Assembly: GCA_900114405.1 (NCBI GenBank)
Contig: FOSY01000005.1
Span: 62,001 to 126,000 of the forward strand
Reading direction: 5' to 3'
Source: Lachnospiraceae bacterium KH1T2
Lineage (GTDB): Bacteria; Bacillota; Clostridia; Lachnospirales; Lachnospiraceae
Length of the DNA stretch: 64,000 bases
Shown: in pieces, positions 18,301 through 25,904 of the stretch
Layout of the letters: each line of letters begins with the position of its first letter
Position numbering within the stretch: position 1 is the first letter of the stretch
Program-made: the position numbers and the translations under genes
Notes under the pieces: generated by a model
What the model was told of the DNA's origin: nothing
What the model saw: the letters and a program-made list of their open reading frames with translations, nothing else
Database searches by the model: none

Positions 18301-18884
18301 TTTTTTATGTCATAAAGAGTAACAGATGCATCATTATAACCAATCCTCTTAAGGATCTTCATATACATCGCTTCACCTGTACTCTCTGCGTTATTTTCCT
18401 TTTCAGACAAATTTTTTTCATTGACGATCTCTATGAGCTTGCTTAGCGAATCTCCTGTCTTTAAGTAGAGCTTCTTCAGCTCACTAAATCTTTCCTCGTC
18501 TTTGAAAAGCAGTTTGATCTGCTTGATAAATTCATTAGTATCTTTGATTCCGAGCTTATTCAAGACCTGCTCGACAACTATCATTTCTTTATAAGTTACT
18601 TTAGAATAATCATTAAGCCTTGCAAATATATCTGCAAGGCTGCTTACTATCGACAGTTCCATATAAAATTTATTATCGATTGACATGGAATTATTGCCGA
18701 CAGTTACACCTTCATTCATAAAAACAATTTCCGGCGAATTAACAGCAAGAAACATTAAAAATGCCGGATCAAGCTTCACCTCAAACGCCTTATAATTGCC
18801 TATGATGCGATCTGAAAAACCTGCATCCGTCTGCAACGGCATAGCATAATTATTCACTTTTATCGCATTCTTAAGCTTTATCAT
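15399..18884 (-). CDS. Very long coiled-coil protein with 12-residue tandem repeats, tape-measure candidate
   Basis: 1161 residues, almost entirely charged helix (Glu, Lys, Asn), with no signal peptide or membrane segment. The first ~110 residues look globular (FEVKLDPAFLMFLAVNSPE). About eight 12-residue repeats of the TEEKTSGEIKTL type occupy roughly residues 460-565. The rest is coiled coil with Leu/Ile spacing. It lies between the second tube gene and the Afp7-like adaptors. Length, helicity and repeat content fit a tape measure (Afp14-like) or a long scaffold inside or along the tail, but I cannot identify sequence homology. The N-terminal globular part may dock to the baseplate. Confidence 0.6.
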   Translation of the reverse strand: MIKLKNAIKVNNYAMPLQTDAGFSDRIIGNYKAFEVKLDPAFLMFLAVNSPEIVFMNEGVTVGNNSMSIDNKFYMELSIVSSLADIFARLNDYSKVTYKEMIVVEQVLNKLGIKDTNEFIKQIKLLFKDEERFSELKKLYLKTGDSLSKLIEIVNEKNLSEKENNAESTGEAMYMKILKRIGYNDASVTLYDIKNKVRQFRNSADKSYMLTAEHKHFAEKLEVLKHRNIMYKDTDVNNLFIQNPYEYPESVNGETVVEELKVRLTKAVLYNAMSSLINTQNYEFYHTGNKFLSETDIKNFFIGSGKELFNNFKENYLESKVDEVQVEKINTVFRENFDKELEVLEEFEEIREERAGLLKEVISEIKNKDKLEVSERQISELDEMQKTKLIEIINELTKKNNILSSEGNSAKWTMKVADMLTDIRNTELISSLKEFILKEDINDLSERSLIEKIDTLIEDRRSSETQIFTEEKTASETKTLTEEKTFSETKALTEEKTSGEIKTLTEEKISGEIKTLTEKKISGETKALAEEKTSNEIKALAEEKTASEVKTLTEEKFNTEINSLIERRDTALTESLKAAEFADTAALEIVHKKPGENEESDDTEVLKTIENKNLEANITKNIENNIRNSVESENREIRSFKDYIEDIEKKNKEMIRNIQEISKKTETAENRSFTIDKKRMLEELLENEEKNETLTAEEKLELEKHRKDVYDQKLAEKLGIKNGNAEKIIALADEDTQKLYKSIMSFENGNIENNQLILRREDFVNELERNIDVKDIAESNVSKETLEKELTLDLIHKEPGVLEAGENAEEKAVSELGETEVDNEQINKQAVDTLMLKDAEVKENIKSETAAIGEIKENLLREKAEIKDLRRKEEAKVIDLEAAMNSLYELLGIKREVRAERRLEEKSEAFSKRFENFIEERRDMNISENAELIHKNIFRENDVEEKFLDENTELIRRSISGENDIKETFLDVNAEVQHLYSSYDTQISEEKKEEVKKIIAHRLIKNMQFDDVENYINSGQKETTLDYSKFIQTVVAARVKDDEVIYEMNGSDVTSIVSTMVHKKIQTIDEEEILETVREENLRLKKIADNESRNSTKNTVYTKEEIRIDQGKESTKITANTRTEIQNIVNERMRMQIEPLADKIYKKLEYRLRDERRRRGF
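17197..17505 (-). repeat. 36-bp minisatellite in the coiled-coil gene
   Basis: About eight head-to-tail 36-base units encoding 12-residue TEEKTSGEIKTL-type repeats. The units beginning near 17332 and 17368 are almost identical in DNA, while the outer ones have diverged. All units keep the frame. Confidence 0.9.
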
Positions 18885-18909
18885 TCAATAGTTTCCCCTT
18901 TATATTTCC

Positions 18910-19356
18910 CTACATAAATGTTACCGGAATCATTCTCTCATAAGCTATGGTTGCTGTCTCGACAACCAATTCTGCCCTCTCAGCGTCCAACTCCCCATAT
19001 GAACGTGAGATCACAGTACATCCTGTAAATGTATAGATCCTTGTTATATTCTTGAAATCAAAGTTTCCAGCCTTCTTTGAGATCATCAACAGCAAAGGAA
19101 TACTAAAACTGGTTCCCAAAGCCAGCGTATCTATATATTCCTTTCCTACATAATATTCAACCTGAAATGTTTTCACGCGAGAGATCGGCTTTTGACGTAT
19201 CTCCACGTATTCGTTCGAGCCCCCCTGCTGTATAGTTTCATATTCAAATTCTTCCTGAAATCCATGCACTTTTCTCAAAGGCAGATCTATTACTGCATTT
19301 ACCCTCAGCATGAAATTTACACCCACTACGGGGTCAACTCTGTCCTCATAAGCCAT
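18910..19356 (-). CDS. Second tube/tube-initiator protein, gp19 family
   Basis: 148 residues of the T4 gp19-like tail tube family: GVNFMLRVNAVIDLPLRKVHGF at the start (first strand pair), VEIRQKPISRVKTFQVEYYVG in the middle and ARIAYERM-like residues (ATIAYERMIP) at the end. It is shorter than the main tube protein (166 residues) and is followed by the coiled-coil and adaptor genes, so it probably forms the ring that begins the tube on the baseplate (Afp5-like). It starts 2 bases after the DUF6760-like gene. Confidence 0.85.
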   Translation of the reverse strand: MAYEDRVDPVVGVNFMLRVNAVIDLPLRKVHGFQEEFEYETIQQGGSNEYVEIRQKPISRVKTFQVEYYVGKEYIDTLALGTSFSIPLLLMISKKAGNFDFKNITRIYTFTGCTVISRSYGELDAERAELVVETATIAYERMIPVTFM

Positions 19357-19358
19357 AC

Positions 19359-19550
19359 TTATACCCTTCTTCTCAACTGTTTATCAGGAATCATCTCCAG
19401 TATGCTTACCTCTTTTCCTTTTTTGGAATCAGAGGGATTAAGGTTCTTATTTATATCCGATATCTCACTGCACCATCTGCGGCGTTCCTTGTGGTCAAGC
19501 GCCATTACTTCTCCCTCTCCCCAATGAAAATAGTACGAAATGAACGCCAT
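19359..19550 (-). CDS. Small DUF6760-like CIS protein
   Basis: 63 residues: a short helix with ISYYFHWGEGEVMALDHKER, then RRRWCSEISDINKNLN and a basic C-terminus. Small proteins with this H-W...L.ERRRW pattern recur in eCIS operons between the tube chaperone and the second tube gene; I recall them as DUF6760, without certainty about the number. The gene order here is exactly that. It is too small for an enzyme, and a role in tube assembly is inferred. Confidence 0.75.
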   Translation of the reverse strand: MAFISYYFHWGEGEVMALDHKERRRWCSEISDINKNLNPSDSKKGKEVSILEMIPDKQLRRRV

Positions 19551-19582
19551 TTCCTTATAAACCTGATCTTTCGGATACAGCC

Positions 19583-19945
19583 TTATCCCTCCCTTGTAAA
19601 ATTTACAGGGACGTCCAACTGCTTACCGCAATGCGGACAAATTGCAGGAATCGTAAGCTCTCCTATGTCATTCACCTTCGTATACATATCTTGTAAAAAA
19701 GCCATGTCCGCAGTAAAGAAATTTTCAAGCATAGACGCTGTGATAGTGTCTACGCCCTCTATCTCAGTGATCACTTTTGACAAGACCACAACTGAAAGAT
19801 ACGCCGGATTGGTGAGTACTCTAGGGTCCCTTGCGGCACTGAGTTCATCACCGGCTGTTGCAAGTCTCATCTTTCCTTTTTTGTGTACATTTCCATCTCT
19901 ATCCACGTATCCTCTCGGAAGAACAAATTCAAAACTCGTCTCCAT
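19583..19945 (-). CDS. CIS tail assembly protein with C-terminal zinc ribbon
   Basis: 120 residues. The N-terminal part (FEFVLPRGYVDRDGNVHKKG, then MRLATAGDEL and NPAYLSVVVLSKVIT) is a conserved small protein found next to tube genes in many eCIS loci. The C-terminus has CPHCGKQLDVP, half of a zinc ribbon (Cys-X2-Cys), which could bind metal as a dimer. By position it resembles the tail assembly chaperones of contractile phages. Its AGGAG site lies 8 bases before the ATG, and it follows a 167-base gap that holds a strong hairpin. Confidence 0.75.
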   Translation of the reverse strand: METSFEFVLPRGYVDRDGNVHKKGKMRLATAGDELSAARDPRVLTNPAYLSVVVLSKVITEIEGVDTITASMLENFFTADMAFLQDMYTKVNDIGELTIPAICPHCGKQLDVPVNFTREG

Positions 19946-19994
19946 TTTTTACTCTCCTCATTTCCATTTTTCCCAACGCCTGCCTGCGAGTCCT

Positions 19995-20049
19995 GCGCGC
20001 CGGATTCGCTTCAGCATCAGCTGAAATATCCCTATATGAATCCGCGCGC
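19995..20049 (-). other. GC-rich nested hairpin in the gap after the tube gene
   Basis: The arms at 19995-20007 and 20038-20049 are complementary over 12 pairs with one bulged base. Inside them TTCAGC (20010-20015) pairs with GCTGAA (20020-20025). There is no T-run after the hairpin on the minus strand, so it is not an intrinsic terminator. It is much richer in G+C than the flanks. An mRNA-stabilising or processing structure that separates the highly expressed sheath-tube message from the rest of the operon is an inference. Confidence 0.65.
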
Positions 20050-20112
20050 ATCCTCACAAATATCAGCCAGACAAAACACTTTCCCCAATATCCTGTCCGG
20101 TAATAAATCTCT

Positions 20113-20613
20113 TTAGTTAGGAATTGTTAACTCCTCATAAGCTATCTCAACACTTTCGATAGCAACTTCGCTTGCTGTAGAGTTAAGATCAGGACCTGTG
20201 TACTTTGTTACCCACGCATTTTTCAGTACCCAGATTACAGAGCCTGATACAGATGAAGGAACTGCTTCCGGAGTTCCGCCATTGATATCGATAAGCTCGA
20301 TTGTAAGGTCTGTTCTCTGCATTTCTTTTCTGGAATCTTTTACGCACTCCATTACCCATGTCTTAAATGCATTATTGAGTGTGTAACCCATCTTAAGAGT
20401 GATATTGTCATGCTTTACAAGTCCCGGAATCTTTACCGGTGCCATGCTGTTAGCATTTCCCTGCCTGAACTCGATCACATCAACCGATGCTGCAATTCCT
20501 GAAACCTCAGTGAAAGCAGCTGTACCATTCACAGCCTCTGCGGTAACAAGGAAATTCATTTTGGTTAACGGATAAGAAAGACCTGTACCGTTATCATATG
20601 TTGTCGCTGCCAT
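20113..20613 (-). CDS. Main tail tube protein, gp19/Hcp-like
   Basis: 166 residues. It has typical CIS tube features: NFLVTAEAVNGTAAFTEVSG at the start, VIEFRQGNANSMAPVKIPG in the middle (the 'eyreG....~~~~pG' motif), then LKMGYTLNNAFKTWV and VAIESVEIAYEELTI at the end. Hexameric rings of this protein make the inner tube that is pushed through the target membrane. It follows the sheath gene by 42 bases with a strong ribosome binding site, and the intergenic hairpin lies downstream. Confidence 0.93.
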   Translation of the reverse strand: MAATTYDNGTGLSYPLTKMNFLVTAEAVNGTAAFTEVSGIAASVDVIEFRQGNANSMAPVKIPGLVKHDNITLKMGYTLNNAFKTWVMECVKDSRKEMQRTDLTIELIDINGGTPEAVPSSVSGSVIWVLKNAWVTKYTGPDLNSTASEVAIESVEIAYEELTIPN

Positions 20614-20655
20614 ATTTTTTCTCCTTTAACTGTTTACTTTCATTTATTTCAAAAA

Positions 20656-22356
20656 TTATCCTTCTCCTCCGCCTGACTCAGCAGTAAACTGCGTTACTCT
20701 GAAGATGACGAATTCTGCCGGACGGCTAGGTGCTATACCGATGTTGCAGACAAGCCTTCCATTCTTGATATCATCCTGAGTCATGGTTGTAGGACCTATA
20801 TCAACAAAATAGCTCTCTTCCGGGCTTCCTCCTGAGAACATTCCATTTCTCCACATCGTATTAAGGAAAGAGCTGATCGTAAGACCTACTCTTGTCCACA
20901 AGGTCTGATCATTAGGCTCAAATACAACCCAGTTTGTATTAGCCTTTATGCTCTCTTCAACATAGATAAACAGTCTTCTTACATTGACATACTTGAAGTT
21001 GCTGTTGCTGCTGATCGTACGAGCGCCCCATACTTTGATACCCTGTCCCGGAATTTCTCTGATAAGGTTGATTCCTTCAGGGTTAAGCATATCCTGCTCA
21101 GCCTTTCCGAAGCTGATATTAAGACCTGAGCACATTACATTCTCATTCGCCGGAGCTTTATGAACACCTCTTGCAACATCAGAACGTGCATATATTCCCA
21201 TAACTGCGCCTGAAGGCGGGAAATATCCTGACTTCTCTGTCGAACGATCAAATGTCTGTATCCATGGGTGATACATTGCAGCATAGCTGCTGTCAAACAT
21301 TCCTCTGAATGTTTTAAGCTTATTCACATCAGACATATCTCTCGGCATGTCAAGCACTGCAAAGCGGCTCTTAAGATTTTCGCAGTGAGCAATAAGCGAA
21401 ACGATAACTTCCGGCATCGTAACACCAGGAACTGCTATCATACTTACTACAGTATTTTCAAGGAATGACTGGATACCTGTACGCTTTCCCGGGCCTCCAT
21501 CCACACCGATAAATGTTCCTGCGTTTACTTTATCTATCTTTCCATCATTACCGCCTGAAAGAACGACAATACCTGACTCTACATCTTCTCCAAGGATGTC
21601 AGCAAGCGGATTTCCGACTGTACCTGTCGGTGTAACCGTAACTTTGATGATCTCGCTATCAGCAAGCCTTGTTGCGATGTAATCAGGTGAAACAGCATTA
21701 AAGTTAAGTCCGGAATATGACTCAATGCTGTCCAGATAACGGATATTCATCGAAAATTCTACAAGGTAGAGAACTTTCTCAGGCACAAGCGATGCATCGA
21801 CAACATCTTCTTTGAAATCAGCACTAAAGGTTATCTGATCATCAAAGATAGACTCTATCTTACTGTATTCATCACCGATGGAAACTATGTCACCCTCTCT
21901 GAATCCACCGGCACTTCTTGCCTCATATACACCCTCTGCCACTTTCTTTACAAGCTGGAGCTTTCTCTTTTTCTGAGTTTCAAAAGAAACCTGTATCTTA
22001 TTGCCCCATGCACCTGCATCTACAGCTTCGATAGTGAGCGCACCTGCTTTTGCGGATGCACACTTAGCATCAGAAGGAACTACTCTCGATACAAAGCAGC
22101 GTGTACCGCCGTTTGTAAAGAAATGCTCGATAGCCGGTGCAAGAAAACGATAGTCGCCATGTGTGAATTCACTAAGCGGTCCGCCATATTTTCTTGTAAA
22201 CTCTGCATAGCTTGTGATGAATTCCGGTGCTCCGACTGTAGGTCCCTTTACAGCCATTCCTATAAAACCTGCCGTACTGGTTCCTACCCCTTCGATCGAT
22301 CTCGAAGAACTATCATATTCTTCTACATATACACCGGGTGACAAATACTCTGCCAT
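20656..22356 (-). CDS. Contractile tail sheath protein
   Basis: 566 residues. It starts with AEYLSPGVYVEEYDSSSRSI, the signature of phage-type sheath proteins, and ends with the conserved C-terminal domain (NGRLVCNIGIAPSRPAEFVI followed by FRVTQ). The middle contains WGARTISSN and FVVFEPND-type motifs (WVVFEPNDQTLW). It is the only sheath gene visible, whereas Afp/PVC carry two or three. The ribosome binding site is a perfect TAGGAGGT 7 bases before the ATG, consistent with very high expression. It is preceded by a 106-base gap after the DUF4280 gene in which I see no convincing promoter. Confidence 0.97.
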   Translation of the reverse strand: MAEYLSPGVYVEEYDSSSRSIEGVGTSTAGFIGMAVKGPTVGAPEFITSYAEFTRKYGGPLSEFTHGDYRFLAPAIEHFFTNGGTRCFVSRVVPSDAKCASAKAGALTIEAVDAGAWGNKIQVSFETQKKRKLQLVKKVAEGVYEARSAGGFREGDIVSIGDEYSKIESIFDDQITFSADFKEDVVDASLVPEKVLYLVEFSMNIRYLDSIESYSGLNFNAVSPDYIATRLADSEIIKVTVTPTGTVGNPLADILGEDVESGIVVLSGGNDGKIDKVNAGTFIGVDGGPGKRTGIQSFLENTVVSMIAVPGVTMPEVIVSLIAHCENLKSRFAVLDMPRDMSDVNKLKTFRGMFDSSYAAMYHPWIQTFDRSTEKSGYFPPSGAVMGIYARSDVARGVHKAPANENVMCSGLNISFGKAEQDMLNPEGINLIREIPGQGIKVWGARTISSNSNFKYVNVRRLFIYVEESIKANTNWVVFEPNDQTLWTRVGLTISSFLNTMWRNGMFSGGSPEESYFVDIGPTTMTQDDIKNGRLVCNIGIAPSRPAEFVIFRVTQFTAESGGGEG

Positions 22357-22462
22357 TTCTAATACCTCCTACATAAGTTGATTGCCATAAAAGTTACAGC
22401 TTTATCCAAACAGGTTAGATTTAATTTGACCTTTTGGAATAAGTACATGATAAATGACCAGA

Positions 22463-22849
22463 TCAGCTAATGACCTTAGTCTGTGATGGTCCTGCTATAG
22501 TACACATCTGCATCCCTGTAGTGCAGAAGACCTGCGCACCTGTAGTAAGACAAGGCTTACCGTCTGCGCACACCTTAGTCTGCTCCGGTATCCAGCTTCC
22601 TGCAGATGAAAATGTGCAGCTTTGCGGGGTTAGCACGCCCAACGCCGCCGCTGTAGCAGATGCAACCTGTGGGTTGGCCAATGAAGAGCACATACCGAAA
22701 CTTCCGACATTTGCAGCCGAAGCGTCCTGTATTGTCGCCACCGGTTTTCCATCGCATAGAACCTTGCTTTGGCTTGTTACTTTCAGATTTGCCGGCGCCG
22801 CCCCCATCGGGCACGTGATAACTGCGCCTTCAGTAACAAAAGCACTCAC
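22463..22849 (-). CDS. PAAR-like spike-tip protein, DUF4280
   Basis: 128 residues: FVTEGAVITCPMGAAPANL, then KVLCDGKPVATIQDA, PEQTKVCADGKPCLTT and a conserved CTTGMQMCT near the end. This is the DUF4280/PAAR-like family that caps the spike in eCIS and some type VI systems. Regularly spaced Cys residues suggest a bound metal. Its ATG overlaps the end of the stalk-protein gene by 4 bases, tying the envelope module and the particle genes into one transcript. Confidence 0.9.
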   Translation of the reverse strand: MSAFVTEGAVITCPMGAAPANLKVTSQSKVLCDGKPVATIQDASAANVGSFGMCSSLANPQVASATAAALGVLTPQSCTFSSAGSWIPEQTKVCADGKPCLTTGAQVFCTTGMQMCTIAGPSQTKVIS

Positions 22850-25800
22850 CTTTTTACCTCCCTTCCAATCAAACCTGTAAGCTGCTCTATCTGCTCTTCC
22901 ATTTCGCTATCCAGAAGAACTGAATAGCCGGAATTGCCAACTTTTCTCACAGTGAGCCCAAACTCACTTTCGATATAAGATGATGGTATATAAAGTACAT
23001 TTTGAAACTTTGCAGGACTTTCCATTTTGTCCGTACCATCTTTTTTGGTAACTACAGATTTACCTCTTTCAAATCTATAGTACTTATCTGTACTTATCTC
23101 TGATAAAACAACGTTCTTTTCTTTTTCATCCCAGATATACCTGTACCCAAGCCTTTTAGATATATAATTCACAGGTGCTGTCTGCTTGCCTCTGCCGGTA
23201 AGTTTTTCTCCGAAAATACCATCAACATCAGAGCTTATCATTGCCCCTGCCAATGACTTTGCATAAAGCTTCATCTCTCTGTTATTTTCAGCCTCCGCAC
23301 ACTCAGATAGTGCTGCAAGTCCCACAACAAGTTTGTCGTCCTCTGCTGCATCTTCGGCAGCGGGATCAAGGCTTCCGCCTATGTTGTCTTCTATGGTCTC
23401 AACAGCTTCTTCCACCGAGGTTTCAGCATCCTGCTCTTCTGCTTTTTTCTCTACTTCCTTAAGTGTTTCTTCCATTTTCTCAAGCATCTTTTTTGCTGCA
23501 TTGACTGTTGGACTCTGAGAAGCGTCTTCCCCATTTTTTTCTGAAGATTCATCTGATCCGTCTGTTTTATTATCCGTTATTCCTGAATCATTTTTATTTC
23601 CATTACCGTCTCCGGTACCTGTTCCGTCTCCGGTACCTGTTCCATCTCCGGTACCTGTTCCGTCTCCGGTTCCTGTTCCATTTCCTGAAGCTGTTCCGCC
23701 TCCGGTTCCTGTTCCATCTCCGGTACCTGTTCCGTCTCCGGTTCCTGTTCCGTCTCCGGTTCCTGTTCCGTCTCCGGTTCCTGTTCCATCTCCTGTTCCT
23801 GTTCCGTCTCCGGTTCCTGTTCCATTTCCTGAAGCTGTTCCGTCTCCGGTTCCGTTATCTGTACCGCCGTTGCCTCCTGTGCCGGTACCGTTATCAGTAC
23901 CACCATCGGCTCCATTATTATCTTCAGTTCCCGTTCCGTTTGTGCCGGATGAATTTTCTTTATTTCTATCCAGCGCATCGCTTAATGCCTGATTAACCTT
24001 GCTTAATGCGTCTGCCGCTGCTCTTCCTTCAAAATCAGCCATGCCTGCTATCGCATTGACTGCAGAATTTACTTCTGCAAGCGATGTAGTACTTAAATCA
24101 CCATCGCCAATGATTCCAAGAGCTTTTTCTTTCTGCTCTTCTACTATCAGCGCCGGACTTCCAAGCGGGATCACCGCCATTTTCTTTGCAATCTCTGCTT
24201 CAAGCCATGCCTTCTGTGACTCCATTCCTGATTTTTCTGCTTCATCAAGCTGTTTATTTAGCTGATTCAGTTCATTCGCTACTACAGTCTCCTCAGCCCT
24301 GATCTTCTTATCAAGCTCTTCGATCTTCGCTTCTGCCTTTTTTACGGCATCTATATCCTCAACATCCAATGAGCTTATCCTTTGATCTTCGAGCTTTTGC
24401 TTTTGAGCATACAGTTCTTTAAGTGCCGCTTCACTACTGTCCTCACTTCCTGAAGAGTCAGAAATCAGACCTTTGAGTGACTTTCGATATTCCTCAGTTT
24501 CATATGAAGCTATCGCCCAAAAATCATCTTTTGGAATATTTGCATCCAAAATTCCTGAGTCCGTAAGCTTTTGAAGTACAAATTTATCAGTTTCTGTCCC
24601 CTCAGGCATCCTTTTAATCTTCGCTTCGATGAAAACCTGAAGTTCTCCGCGTTTTTGCTCAAGCAGCGTTTTTGCCGCCGTTATCTGTGCTTTTTTGGCT
24701 GATTCAGTTTCAGCCATTTTATAGTCAGCGCTTTCTCCTCTTCCAAGTACACTCTTAAATCCCGCTTCGCCATCAGGTATTAAGCGCGAGTCAAGTATCC
24801 CAAGCTCCTCATCTCTGCTGACGATCGCATCATCAACTATATTCTGTACAGATACAAGCCTTGACAATATTTCATCACAGCCTGCATAGTTTCCGCTTTC
24901 TGCTGTACTTACAAGATTATTTATAAGCTCCATGCGATATGCTTCAACTATAGTGCCTTCACCTTCACCTGCGCCCTGCTCCGGAAGCATCAAAGCTGCT
25001 CTGGTGTCCTGATCCTCCTGCACATTGTTGATACATGTTTCAAATGCCTCGACAAGATCCATGTCAACAGGATAATCTTTTTCCTCTTTATATGAAGCTG
25101 TACCATTTACAAGCCCCTGCACTGAAATAAGCTCTTTTACCATAAGCCTGTCAACTTCTACACGCCTTGCCGCATCTATGCTTTCCATGACGCTCATAAG
25201 CTGCTCTATCATTCCCTGCTTAGGTTTTCTTGGCTGAAGATTAAGATAATAGTTTTGCAGCATCTTTAGCTGATTATCATACTTTTTACTTTCAGCATTG
25301 GAATAATCCAAACTGACAAGGTACTCTATCCTCTTTAAATTTTCTTCGTCACGTTTTCCTGATGAATTTTGTCTGCGTATTATCTCATATTGCTGTCTTA
25401 AAGGCTCCAGCTCTTTTCTTGACTTTATGCTGAAATCTTCTATGTCAAAGATATTTACAGCAGCGCCTGTTTTAAGGTCATATGTAATACCATCCGACTT
25501 CGTGTGATATAAATAACCGTTTTCCTCAACCTTGGAATTTTCTACCGGAGAGCCGTTTTTATTGATATTCTCCACAGATGAAGCATTTCCAATGTCGAAC
25601 CACTGACCTCCTGCCAGCTCCGATTTATAATATCTGGCATTTCTTCCATACTCAGCTTCAGATTCTTCCGCTATCGTATTCAGCTGCTCATTCCATGCTT
25701 TCAGATATATTAAATGCGTGCCTATAGCAAGCGTACTATCCGGGATGCTTTTTGCATTTATCCTGACTGTCCCATCTCCCATGGTCTCAGCCCTTACTCC

Positions 25801-25887
25801 TGTCGTATACCTTATACCGCCTGCTATCAACGCAGCACCAAGAAGCAGTATTACTATATTCGATTTGATTCTGCTTCTTTTACTCAT
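22846..25887 (-). CDS. Secreted stalk-like protein with coiled coil, Gly-Thr-Asp repeats and a copper amine oxidase N-like domain
   Basis: About 1013 residues, starting at the ATG 25885-25887 with AGGGGG upstream; the GTG at 25908 is too early. The N-terminus has a Lys/Arg-rich start and a hydrophobic segment (IVILLLGAALIAGGI), a signal anchor. Residues ~60-630 are mostly coiled coil. Then about 14 GDGTGT-type hexapeptides form a flexible linker. The C-terminal ~130 residues (PVNYISKRLGYRYIWDEKEK, then VVLS, LYIPSSYIESEFGL) resemble the copper amine oxidase N-terminal-like domain common on Firmicutes surfaces. It is probably an extracytoplasmic structural part of the CIS envelope module. No enzymatic motif is seen. 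Confidence 0.65.
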   Translation of the reverse strand: MSKRSRIKSNIVILLLGAALIAGGIRYTTGVRAETMGDGTVRINAKSIPDSTLAIGTHLIYLKAWNEQLNTIAEESEAEYGRNARYYKSELAGGQWFDIGNASSVENINKNGSPVENSKVEENGYLYHTKSDGITYDLKTGAAVNIFDIEDFSIKSRKELEPLRQQYEIIRRQNSSGKRDEENLKRIEYLVSLDYSNAESKKYDNQLKMLQNYYLNLQPRKPKQGMIEQLMSVMESIDAARRVEVDRLMVKELISVQGLVNGTASYKEEKDYPVDMDLVEAFETCINNVQEDQDTRAALMLPEQGAGEGEGTIVEAYRMELINNLVSTAESGNYAGCDEILSRLVSVQNIVDDAIVSRDEELGILDSRLIPDGEAGFKSVLGRGESADYKMAETESAKKAQITAAKTLLEQKRGELQVFIEAKIKRMPEGTETDKFVLQKLTDSGILDANIPKDDFWAIASYETEEYRKSLKGLISDSSGSEDSSEAALKELYAQKQKLEDQRISSLDVEDIDAVKKAEAKIEELDKKIRAEETVVANELNQLNKQLDEAEKSGMESQKAWLEAEIAKKMAVIPLGSPALIVEEQKEKALGIIGDGDLSTTSLAEVNSAVNAIAGMADFEGRAAADALSKVNQALSDALDRNKENSSGTNGTGTEDNNGADGGTDNGTGTGGNGGTDNGTGDGTASGNGTGTGDGTGTGDGTGTGDGTGTGDGTGTGDGTGTGDGTGTGGGTASGNGTGTGDGTGTGDGTGTGDGTGTGDGNGNKNDSGITDNKTDGSDESSEKNGEDASQSPTVNAAKKMLEKMEETLKEVEKKAEEQDAETSVEEAVETIEDNIGGSLDPAAEDAAEDDKLVVGLAALSECAEAENNREMKLYAKSLAGAMISSDVDGIFGEKLTGRGKQTAPVNYISKRLGYRYIWDEKEKNVVLSEISTDKYYRFERGKSVVTKKDGTDKMESPAKFQNVLYIPSSYIESEFGLTVRKVGNSGYSVLLDSEMEEQIEQLTGLIGREVKR
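23606..23857 (-). repeat. 18-bp tandem repeats encoding GDGTGT-type hexapeptides
   Basis: About 14 head-to-tail units of 18 bases with consensus CCGTCTCCGGTTCCTGTT on the plus strand lie inside the stalk gene. Two degenerate units near 23678 and 23822 encode GTASGN. The near identity at DNA level, including synonymous positions, suggests recent slippage or unequal recombination, so linker length may vary between strains. Confidence 0.9.
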
Positions 25888-25904
25888 AAATGATCCCCCT
25901 AAAA

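Noticed and set aside
19929..20051. A 40-codon Arg-rich open frame on the minus strand running through the gap between tube and chaperone genes into the chaperone start.
   Set aside because: Its GTGAGG site abuts the ATG with no spacing, the frame overlaps the strong hairpin and the next gene, and the sequence looks like a by-product of GC-rich palindromes.
23508..23996. Long plus-strand frame rich in Leu-Phe-Arg repeats.
   Set aside because: It is the antisense reading of the 18-bp repeats in the stalk gene and has no ribosome binding site.
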